From assembly GCA_964530525.1 (NCBI GenBank), contig CAZHBH010000048.1, forward strand, positions 1-17,020: a stretch of 17,020 nt of DNA, given 5' to 3'. Position 1 is the first letter of the stretch. The number at the start of each line of letters is the position of its first letter. Origin of the DNA: CAYNQN01 sp964530525 (lineage in GTDB: Bacteria > Actinomycetota > Acidimicrobiia > Acidimicrobiales > Acidimicrobilacustridaceae). The notes under the pieces were generated by a model. It saw only the letters and a program-made list of their open reading frames with translations, did no database searches and was not told the DNA's origin. Made by a program: the position numbers and the translations under genes. Shown in pieces: positions 1 to 6,059 of the stretch.

Positions 1-1055
1 AGGAACGCCGCCATGGCCTGGCGGGTGATCGGGGCGGCGGGCCTGAACGACCCATCCCCGAAGCCGTTGGTGATCCCCTCGCCCGCCAGCCATCCGATGG
101 CCTCAGCAAAGGGGTTCTCGGATTGGACGTCCGTGAAGCTCGGTGCACCCGGCTCCGACTCGGGCTTGCCCGCCAGTCGCCAGAGGAAGGCCGCCAGCGC
201 CTGGCGGGTTATGGGCTCGCCCGGGCGGAAGGTTCCGTCGCCGAATCCGTTGACGATGCCTTCGTCGACGAGCCAGCTGACCTCGCCGCAGAAGGACCCT
301 CCCGGCTTCATGTCCAGGAAGACCAAACCGTCACAGGCGCTATGGAACTCGAGAACCCTCACCGGCGTGCGGCGCACCTCGTACGTTCCGTCGCCGACCT
401 GGCCGTAGAAGTTGTACGACCACGCCCACACCGAGCCGTCCGACTTGACCATCACCTGCTCGCTCAGATCCACCACTCCGCTGGCCATGCCAACGACCAT
501 TGCGGGCTCGTAGGTCGAGGGTGCGTCCTGGCCGTCACCCCGTGCCTGGAAGATCCCTCCGTACCCCCACGCCCACACCGACCCGTCTTCGCGCCGTGCC
601 CAGGCAACGCTGCCATCCGAAGCCACCTCGACCACGCCGGATCCTGGCCCGAACGACGGGAGCATCACGGGTGTGCTGACGTCTGCTACCGGTGAGAACT
701 GGCCGAAGGGCCCATTGCCGGCCCAGCCCCATGCCCACACCGATCCGTCAGCTTTCACGGCGAAGGACATGGAGTCGGTGGCGACCACCTGGATGACGCC
801 CGAGCCAGGGCCGAGGTTCACCACGGGGCCCACCCCGTAGCGGGGGCTCGCATCACCTCCGCACATGGTGCTCGGCACAGGAACTCCCCGGCCGAGCTCG
901 CCATGGCAGTCGTGGCTCCCCCACGCCCACACCGACCCGTCTGCCTTGAGAGCGATGTTGTGAGTCGGGCCAGATGAGATCCCCACAACCCCTGAGCCGG
1001 GGGGCAGGCCGTCTACTAGAACGGGCGGATACAAGGGAGTACCCGTGTAGCTACT
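1..1055 (-). CDS. RCC1-repeat/SLH-domain protein, C-terminal part after the frameshift (runs off window)
   Basis: This is the continuation of the RCC1 protein, open without a stop from about 1055 to position 1. It encodes four more DGSVWAWG-type repeats (near 918-942, 728-750, 566-588 and 418-442), so the whole protein has at least seven at 140-190 nt spacing. After the propeller comes an S-layer-homology module at about 300-150, with the hallmark FGDGTFRPGEPITRQALAAF. A second SLH module starts at about 150 (SFTDV...GFGDGSFRP) and is cut by the edge. SLH domains normally anchor proteins non-covalently to cell-wall polymers, so with the signal peptide this is most likely a surface protein. 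Inserting one base at 1056-1060 joins it in frame to the upstream part (WSW-ASSYTGTP). It is either a sequencing/assembly error or a true pseudogene; the downstream frame shows no other damage. Confidence 0.8.
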
Positions 1056-1612
1056 GGCCAGCTCCACACGGACCCGTCGCTCTTCAGTGCGAGGTTCACC
1101 CCACCAGACGAGACGGCGATGACGCCCGATCCCGTGCCCAAGCCCTCGATCGGCACGAGCGAGTGGGGATCGGGTGCACCCTCGTTGACGTGGCTCCCCC
1201 AGGCCCACACCGAGCCGTCGCCCTTGAGGGCCAGAGACTCCCGGATCCCTGCGCTGATCTCCACGACATCAGAGCCCGGGGGAAGGCCCTGGACCTGCAC
1301 CGGCACTGTCTGACCCCCCGAAGCTGAGGGGAAGGTGGTCCCGTTGCCCACCTGCCCGAAGTCGTTGGCGCCCCATGCCCAAACCGATCCGTCTGCTTTG
1401 ATCGCCACGTTGAAGCCACCTCCCGCATCGACCTTCAACGCGCCATCGCCTGGGATGACGGGAGGTCGAACCGACGCATCGGCGTGTGGGTTTGCTGTGG
1501 CGACCCACAGCAGGGAACTCAGCAGAGCGAGGACGATCGAGGCAGAGACTCGAGATCGGGCGGACCTCAAGCGTCGAGGGATGTCCGCTCGAAAGTGATC
1601 AACCATCGACAT
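1016..1612 (-). CDS. RCC1-repeat secreted protein, N-terminal part before a frameshift
   Basis: This is the first 198 residues of a secreted beta-propeller-type protein that ends early at a TAG because of a frameshift. The ATG at 1612 was chosen because it follows GTGGGG and lies downstream of the bioA stop; a second ATG is at 1606. Residues 1-46 form a signal peptide: an Arg-rich n-region, a hydrophobic stretch at about 22-40, and possible cleavage after Ala40 or Ala46. The mature part holds RCC1-type repeats with the core DGSVWAWG; three are seen here, the last reading SDGSVWSW just before the break. After that the frame gives an unrelated tail (PVATRVLPCIRPF). The repeat pattern continues in another frame to the window edge, so the intact gene spans 1-1612. 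RCC1 repeats usually mediate protein contacts; no catalytic function is implied. Confidence 0.8.
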   Translation of the reverse strand: MSMVDHFRADIPRRLRSARSRVSASIVLALLSSLLWVATANPHADASVRPPVIPGDGALKVDAGGGFNVAIKADGSVWAWGANDFGQVGNGTTFPSASGGQTVPVQVQGLPPGSDVVEISAGIRESLALKGDGSVWAWGSHVNEGAPDPHSLVPIEGLGTGSGVIAVSSGGVNLALKSDGSVWSWPVATRVLPCIRPF

Positions 1613-1665
1613 CCCCACAGTCACATCGTCGAACGGCCGAAGGTTAAGCGTCGGACCTTCCAGCT

Positions 1666-2985
1666 TCAAGCAGGGCGGTCCACGCTCTGCCGAGAAGCGC
1701 AGGCGAGCATGGCCGAGGTGATCGCCGCCAGCTCGGAGTCGTCCACCACGTAGGGCGGCGTGGTGTAGACGAGCTTCCCGAAGGGGCGCAGCCAGACGCC
1801 GTGCTCCAGCGCGACGCTCGTGGCGGTTCGCATGTCGACCGGGTCGTCCAGCTCGACGACGCCGACTGCTCCCAGGACCCGGACATCTGCCACGCCAGGG
1901 AGATCGCGCGCCGGGCCCAGGCCCTCTCGGAGCCCTCGTTCGATGCGGGCCACATCTGCGCGCCAGTAGCCGTCTCGGAGCAGGTTGATGCTCGCCCCCG
2001 CCACGGCGCACGCCAGCGGGTTGGCCATGAAGGTCGGGCCGTGCATCAGGGTCGGGTGCTCACCCGATCCGATGCCCTCCGCCACCTCGTCGGTGCACAA
2101 CGTCGCCGCCAGCGAGAGGTAGCCGCCCGTGAGCGCCTTGCCGACGCACGTGATGTCGGGAGCGACCCCGGCGTGGTCGGCGGCGAACATCTCCCCGGTG
2201 CGGCCGAAGCCCGTGGCGATCTCGTCGAACACCAGCAGGACCTCGTGCTCCGAGCACAGGTCTCGTAGCTCGGGGAGGTACTCGGGCGAGTAGAACCACA
2301 TGCCGCCCGCTCCCTGCATCACGGGCTCGATGATCAGGGCCGCGAGCTCCCGATGGTGGCGATCGAGCAGCACCCGCACCTCTTCCAGCCAGCTCCGGTC
2401 GGCTTCGGCGGCGAAGCCCCCGGGTGGGCGCGGGGCGAAGACTGCGCCGGGGAGGACGTCGGCGAAGAGGTGGTGCATCCCGGTGACGGGGTCGCACACC
2501 GACATCGCCCAGAGCGTGTCGCCGTGGTAGCCGCCACGGATCGCCATCACCTTGGACTTCGCGCCCCTCCCCCTGGAGCGCCAGTGCTGCAACGCCATCT
2601 TCAGGGCGACCTCCACCGCGACCGATCCCGAGTCGGCGAAGAAGACCTTCTGCATCGGGGCAGGCGTCAGGTCCACCAGGAGCTCCCCCAGCTCGACCGC
2701 CGGGCCGTGGGTGAGGCCTCCGAACATGACGTGCGCCACCTCGTCGACCTGCTCGCGCAGGGCGGCATCGAGCACGGGATGGCGGTATCCGTGGATCGCC
2801 GACCACCACGCAGCCATCCCGTCGACGAGCGTCCGGCCGTCGGCCAGCTCCAGGCGGGAGCCACGGGCCGACACCACGACCTCGGGGAGCGCTGCGACGC
2901 CCTCGAGGGCACGGGAGCCGGGCGGGGGCGCGTAGGGATGCCAGATGTGTCGGCTGTCGCCCGCGAGGATGCGATCGGAGTCCAT
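1666..2985 (-). CDS. bioA: adenosylmethionine-8-amino-7-oxononanoate aminotransferase
   Basis: This is a PLP-dependent class III aminotransferase that converts 7-keto-8-aminopelargonate to 7,8-diaminopelargonate in biotin synthesis, using S-adenosylmethionine as amino donor. Residue numbers count from the TTG at 2994. Visible landmarks are the WHPY motif (18-21), AAWWSAIHGY near 61-70, the phosphate-binding SGSVAVE at 122-128, GGYHGDT at 154-160, the cofactor Asp in VFDEIATGFGRTG (D257), and the Schiff-base lysine in GKALTGGY (K286). RPFGKLVYTTPPY near 403-415 holds the substrate-carboxylate Arg expected in BioA. The AAWW and HPY signatures favour BioA over other class III aminotransferases. 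Length (about 440 aa) is normal. The ATG at 2985 is preferred because GGAG lies just upstream; the TTG at 2994 would add three residues. No other bio gene is in the window; the gene diverges from the one at 3060. Confidence 0.95.
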   Translation of the reverse strand: MDSDRILAGDSRHIWHPYAPPPGSRALEGVAALPEVVVSARGSRLELADGRTLVDGMAAWWSAIHGYRHPVLDAALREQVDEVAHVMFGGLTHGPAVELGELLVDLTPAPMQKVFFADSGSVAVEVALKMALQHWRSRGRGAKSKVMAIRGGYHGDTLWAMSVCDPVTGMHHLFADVLPGAVFAPRPPGGFAAEADRSWLEEVRVLLDRHHRELAALIIEPVMQGAGGMWFYSPEYLPELRDLCSEHEVLLVFDEIATGFGRTGEMFAADHAGVAPDITCVGKALTGGYLSLAATLCTDEVAEGIGSGEHPTLMHGPTFMANPLACAVAGASINLLRDGYWRADVARIERGLREGLGPARDLPGVADVRVLGAVGVVELDDPVDMRTATSVALEHGVWLRPFGKLVYTTPPYVVDDSELAAITSAMLACASRQSVDRPA

Positions 2986-3044
2986 GTTCTCCAAGAGGAT
3001 GCCACCGCGCCGGCCGCGCGTCGCAAGGGTGCTCGGGGCTCCAC

Positions 3045-3050
3045 TACCGT
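3045..3050 (+). promoter_or_regulatory. candidate -10 box for the 3060 gene
   Basis: TACCGT on the plus strand ends 9 nt before the ATG at 3060, within the 65-74 bp gap shared with bioA. No Shine-Dalgarno precedes the ATG, so a leaderless or near-leaderless transcript is likely. Confidence 0.35.
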
Positions 3051-3059
3051 TGAACCCCT

Positions 3060-4334
3060 ATGTCTCGGAAGATTGAGGTGGAGCTCACCAGTGACCGCGG
3101 CGACGGGACCTGGACCTGGCGGGCGGCGGGAGCCAAGCAACCCAAGGGCGAGCTCGCAGGCACGCTTCTGTACCCCGGCGCCAAGGTCGGCGACGTCGTC
3201 CGGGCCGAAGCAGAGTTCGAGGTCGACGGCATCGAGGTGACCGCCGTCCTGCCCCCCAAGGCCAAGGAGCGGTCCTCGGGAGACCGCATCGAGATCCTCG
3301 GGCCTCCGAGGCGCGACGAGAACTTGGTCACGGCCTCGCTGAGCTCCAAGTCGCGCGACCGCGATCGATCCGACAGGACCAAGGGCGACGGCGGTGACCG
3401 TCGTGGTCGCCGGCAGGATGGTCGCCACCGCCAGGGACGGCCTGAAGGCGATCGGAGGGGCGATCGCTCTCCGGCCGACCGAGACGGTGCCGGTGCCGCC
3501 CGCTCGAACGGAGACGGGCAGCGCCCCTCCGGCAAGCGGCAGCGTGCAGAGCGCTCCGGCCAGGAGCGTGCGCGCAGCTCGCGCTCGGCTCCCCCAGCAG
3601 ACCTGCGGCCCAGGCCGAAGCGGCTCCGAGCCGGTCGCAAGCACCGCAACGAGGTGCTCGCGACCCTCCCCGACTCGCACAAGCCCATAGCCGAGCAGGT
3701 GCTCAAGGGTGGCGTGCCGGCCGTGCGACAGGCGGTGGAGAAGCAGAACGAGGCGAACCGTGAGGCTGGAAGGCCCGAGATCGCTCCTGAGCCGATCTTG
3801 GCCCTCGCCGAGCAGATCCTTCCCAAGATCCGCACCGCCGAGTGGCGCGACCGGGCCGAGGCAGCGCTGGCCGACCTCGACGAGCTCGACTTGAGGGACC
3901 TTCGATCGGTGGTGGTGGCGTCCGATCAGGGAGCCCGGGACGACGAGGCCCGGATGATGGCGCAGCAGCTGCGCGACGGCCTCAACCGCCGCGTCGAGGA
4001 GGAGCACTCCGCGTGGCTCGGAGAGATAGCGGTCCTCTTGGCCGACGGAAGGCTTGTGAGGGCCCTCCGGCTCAGCTCTCGCCCTCCGAAGGCGGGAGCT
4101 CCGCTGCCGACCGATCTGGTGCAGCGCCTGACGGAGGCGAGCTCCCAGGCGCTCACGGCGGAGACCGGCAAGGAGCGCTTCGCGACCGTTCTCGACGCCC
4201 TCGCCTACTCCCCCGTCCGGCTGACGGTCACGGCTGCCTCGGTGCCCGCGGACCCGGGCGAGGAGCTGACGGCGACCGTGAAGAAGCTGGCCAGCCGGGT
4301 GCCCCAGGTCGCCGCCCAGTTCGGCCTGGCCTGA
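3060..4334 (+). CDS. uncharacterised protein: beta-rich N-terminal domain, basic disordered linker, helical C-terminal half
   Basis: I do not recognise this 424-residue protein. Residues 1-68 look like a compact beta-rich, OB/TRAM-like domain (GDVVRAEAEFEVDGIEVTAV); this is inference from pattern only. Residues about 90-190 are a strongly basic, low-complexity linker full of Arg, Asp, Gly and Ser (DRRGRRQDGRHRQGR), typical of disordered nucleic-acid-contacting segments. Residues about 190-424 are predicted helical and well composed, with a conserved-looking segment LLADGRLVRALRLSSRPPKA. There is no signal peptide or membrane segment, so it should be cytoplasmic. No Shine-Dalgarno precedes the ATG; a TACCGT box 9 nt upstream suggests a leaderless start. 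The gene stands alone, diverging from bioA and converging on the GNAT gene. RNA binding is the best guess, with low certainty. Confidence 0.8.
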   Translation: MSRKIEVELTSDRGDGTWTWRAAGAKQPKGELAGTLLYPGAKVGDVVRAEAEFEVDGIEVTAVLPPKAKERSSGDRIEILGPPRRDENLVTASLSSKSRDRDRSDRTKGDGGDRRGRRQDGRHRQGRPEGDRRGDRSPADRDGAGAARSNGDGQRPSGKRQRAERSGQERARSSRSAPPADLRPRPKRLRAGRKHRNEVLATLPDSHKPIAEQVLKGGVPAVRQAVEKQNEANREAGRPEIAPEPILALAEQILPKIRTAEWRDRAEAALADLDELDLRDLRSVVVASDQGARDDEARMMAQQLRDGLNRRVEEEHSAWLGEIAVLLADGRLVRALRLSSRPPKAGAPLPTDLVQRLTEASSQALTAETGKERFATVLDALAYSPVRLTVTAASVPADPGEELTATVKKLASRVPQVAAQFGLA

Positions 4335-4375
4335 GCGGCCGGGAGCGGATGATGAACTGGCCTGAGCGGCCGGGA
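4326..4375. repeat. 19-bp direct repeat spanning the stop codon of the 3060 gene
   Basis: CTGGCCTGAGCGGCCGGGA occurs at 4326-4344 and again, identically, at 4357-4375, a period of 31 bp. The first copy contains the last codons and TGA stop of the plus-strand gene; the second is wholly intergenic. Each copy can form a small GGCC-TGAGC-GGCC hairpin, so the pair sits as two tandem weak stem-loops between two convergent genes. It looks like a tandem duplication and may help terminate transcription, but there is no U-tract. Confidence 0.75.
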
Positions 4376-4382
4376 ATGCAGC

Positions 4383-4874
4383 TCAGGGCGCCAGGGGACG
4401 GTGCACCAGGATCGCCCGTGCGGTCATCCCGAAGCGCTCGAAGAAGTTCTTCGACTCTCGGTTGCCGGGCAGCACGATGGCGTCGAGTCCGATGCAACCC
4501 TCGTCGGTCGCCCACTCCAGCAGTCGCTCCATGAGCGCCTCGCCCAGGCCCACGGCCCTTGCCTCGGGCTCCACGTAGATGTCGTCGATCACGGCGAGCA
4601 GGCTCGCGTCGGGGAGCTCCTCGAGCCGGGCGACGGCGTAGCCCACCACCACCTCGTCGAGGGTTCCAGCGAGCACCAGGGTCTCGACCCTCCCCGTGCC
4701 ACCCGTCAGGGCGTCGTCAGATGGTCCCAGGAGCGATTCGACGGTCTCCCTGCGAGCTTCGCGCCGGGACCAGATCTCGCCGCCGCGCTGCGAGCGCAGC
4801 TCCTCGGTGGCCTGATCGGACAGCTCGGTGATCCTCGCGAGATCGGCCGCCGTGGCCAGCCGCACCCCCTCCAC
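4383..4874 (-). CDS. GNAT-family N-acetyltransferase
   Basis: This 163-residue protein is a single GNAT domain that would transfer an acetyl group from acetyl-CoA to an unknown acceptor. The acetyl-CoA pyrophosphate loop is visible in motif A at about 95-122 (VIDDIYVEPEARAVGLGEAL, with R106-A-V-G-L-G), and motif B follows at 136-150 (PGNRESKNFFERFGM), where residues around Asn138 and Phe144-145 are typical. The GTG start at 4874 lies two bases after the TAG stop of the upstream gene, so it is probably translated by coupling as the last gene of a three-gene unit. It has no fused domain and no signal peptide. The substrate cannot be told from sequence; stand-alone GNATs act on antibiotics, amino acids or protein N-termini. 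Confidence 0.88.
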   Translation of the reverse strand: MEGVRLATAADLARITELSDQATEELRSQRGGEIWSRREARRETVESLLGPSDDALTGGTGRVETLVLAGTLDEVVVGYAVARLEELPDASLLAVIDDIYVEPEARAVGLGEALMERLLEWATDEGCIGLDAIVLPGNRESKNFFERFGMTARAILVHRPLAP

Positions 4875-4876
4875 CG

Positions 4877-5476
4877 CTAACCGGCCGGCTGCTGGAGTTG
4901 GCTGATCCTGCCGAGGATCGTCTTGCGGGCTCTCGATGCCGCCTCGTAGGCCCGCACGGCCTCCAGCTCGTCGGGGCCGAGGCTCTCCAGCCTCGGCACC
5001 ACCTGCGAGGCGGAGAGGCTGTCGTAGTCGGGGATGGCCAGGTGGCTCGAGCTCTCCGCCACCTCGGATCTCGGCGCGGGGTCGGGCACCGGGCGCAGGT
5101 CGGGTCGAGGAGGTGCTGCGGAATCCACGCCGACGGAGCCATCGACGTCGGTCGAACCCTCGCTGCCCGAAGGTGCCGCCGATCCCGCCCCCGTCCCGGC
5201 TGGAGCTTCGGCTCCCGCCTCCTCCGAGCCTTGCGCAGCGATCCTTCGAAGGGCCTGCAAGCCCAGTCGCCCCGCCTCCCTTGCCTTGCCACCCAACGCT
5301 TCCCCGGCCTTGTCCACCGTGAAGCGGCCCACCGCACGGGCCTGCGAAACCTGTCCCCTGCCCCGCTCCACCAGCTCGGGAACCACAGTGCTGGCATCCG
5401 CGATCAGGCCGAGGGGTGCGAGGACGCAGACCTCCACCGCCTTCTCGAGCGGACCCCGGTTCTGGTCGTCGCCCAC
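4877..5476 (-). CDS. hypothetical protein with actinobacterial lipid-droplet-protein-like architecture
   Basis: The protein has 199 residues. Residues about 8-85 are amphipathic and helical (EKAVEVCVLAPLGLIADAST, then an Arg/Gly/Ala-rich helix), 86-145 are a disordered Ala/Gly/Ser/Pro linker, and 148-195 form a small helical module beginning IPDYDSLSASQVVPRLESL and continuing through ELEAVRAYE to ILGRISQL. That C-terminal module resembles one I know from mycobacterial and rhodococcal proteins annotated as lipid-droplet-associated, where a similar YDxL...LxxLxxxELxxvxxYE pattern ends the protein. The match is from memory and the localisation is inference. The GTG start at 5476 sits four bases after the TAG of the zinc-ribbon gene, with GGAAG upstream, and the stop is two bases before the GNAT start, so the three genes are very likely co-transcribed. 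Confidence 0.75.
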   Translation of the reverse strand: MGDDQNRGPLEKAVEVCVLAPLGLIADASTVVPELVERGRGQVSQARAVGRFTVDKAGEALGGKAREAGRLGLQALRRIAAQGSEEAGAEAPAGTGAGSAAPSGSEGSTDVDGSVGVDSAAPPRPDLRPVPDPAPRSEVAESSSHLAIPDYDSLSASQVVPRLESLGPDELEAVRAYEAASRARKTILGRISQLQQPAG

Positions 5477-5480
5477 GGGG

Positions 5481-5990
5481 CTACTTCCGGGCCTTGCGGG
5501 CCTGCTTCTGGAGCCGATCTATCGCCGGGCACACGCTCTCGCCGACAGGGCACTCCATGGCGTCCACCGGTCCGAACTGGCCAGGGTTCACGAGCAGGAA
5601 GCAGCCGGGGCACACGAACTCGTTGGCCTTCTTGGGCTGGACGCCGTCGACGGCTTCAGCGGTGCCGGGGCGACCCGCCGGGCCGTCCAGCTCCTCCTCG
5701 TCCTCCTCGTCGTCGTCGCTCGCTGCGATCCGGTCCTTGAGGATCGTGTCGAGGTCGGCCTCCACATCGTCAGGCGCCTCCTCGTCCTCGTCGTCGTCCT
5801 CGTCGCGCTTCTTGGGCGCGGGCGCGGCTTCCTCGTCTTCCTCGTCGTCGTCGGGGACCTCCTCGTCGTCGGCAGGGAGGTCCTCGTCGTCGAGGTCGTC
5901 GTCGGCCAGATCTCCGCCCAGCTCGTCCTCGTCGAGGTCGTCCGGCTCGGGGACCATCTCTTCATCGTCAACCAGCTCGTCGTCTGCCAT
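5481..5990 (-). CDS. acidic Cys4 zinc-ribbon protein (DUF4193-like)
   Basis: This is a 169-residue protein. Residues 1-105 are extremely rich in Asp and Glu (runs such as DDDEEDEEAAP), giving a strongly negative, disordered tail. The C-terminal 50 residues form a putative zinc ribbon with four cysteines: C127 and C130 (EFVCPGCFLLV), C147 and C154 (ECPVGESVCP). The EFxCxxCFLV core resembles the small actinobacterial DUF4193 family; here the acidic region is longer than in those roughly 100-residue proteins. A basic tail (QKQARKARK) ends it. Proteins of this type are cytoplasmic and of unknown function; the acidic region could mimic nucleic acid or bind basic partners, which is inference. The ATG at 5990 follows a TATCAT box 9 nt upstream, and the gene leads the three-gene unit with the LDP-like and GNAT genes. 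Confidence 0.85.
   Translation of the reverse strand: MADDELVDDEEMVPEPDDLDEDELGGDLADDDLDDEDLPADDEEVPDDDEEDEEAAPAPKKRDEDDDEDEEAPDDVEADLDTILKDRIAASDDDEEDEEELDGPAGRPGTAEAVDGVQPKKANEFVCPGCFLLVNPGQFGPVDAMECPVGESVCPAIDRLQKQARKARK
5695..5985. repeat. low-complexity GAC/GAG/GAT-repeat tract in coding DNA
   Basis: On the plus strand this stretch is dominated by TCGTCC/TCCTCG/TCGTCG units, the complement of the Asp/Glu codons of the zinc-ribbon gene. It is imperfect rather than a clean tandem array and keeps the reading frame throughout. It also creates misleading long poly-Ser and poly-Val frames on the plus strand. Such tracts are prone to slippage and alignment error. Confidence 0.7.
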
Positions 5991-5999
5991 GCGGGGCGG

Positions 6000-6005
6000 A
6001 TGATA
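6000..6005 (-). promoter_or_regulatory. candidate -10 box of the zinc-ribbon operon
   Basis: TATCAT on the minus strand lies 9 nt before the ATG at 5990. With transcription starting about 7 nt after the box, the mRNA would have almost no leader. No convincing -35 is seen, which is common for actinobacterial promoters. Confidence 0.45.
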
Positions 6006-6059
6006 GGCACGCGCCAGGCAGTTCGCGCGCAACCTGAGGGAAATCTTGGGAACGAGCGG

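Noticed and set aside
1600..1612. Twin-arginine signal peptide on the RCC1 protein as a Tat substrate
   Set aside because: There is an RR pair at residues 13-14, but the flanking PRRLRSARS lacks the S/TRRxFLK pattern and is far from the hydrophobic core; Sec export is more likely.
1613..2011. Upstream extension of the RCC1 protein
   Set aside because: It overlaps bioA out of frame and would bury a good signal peptide; the ATG at 1612 fits better.
6019..6036. Inverted repeat CAGTT...AACCTG upstream of the zinc-ribbon gene
   Set aside because: The arms are short, have a bulge and a GC-only centre; this is expected by chance in such DNA.
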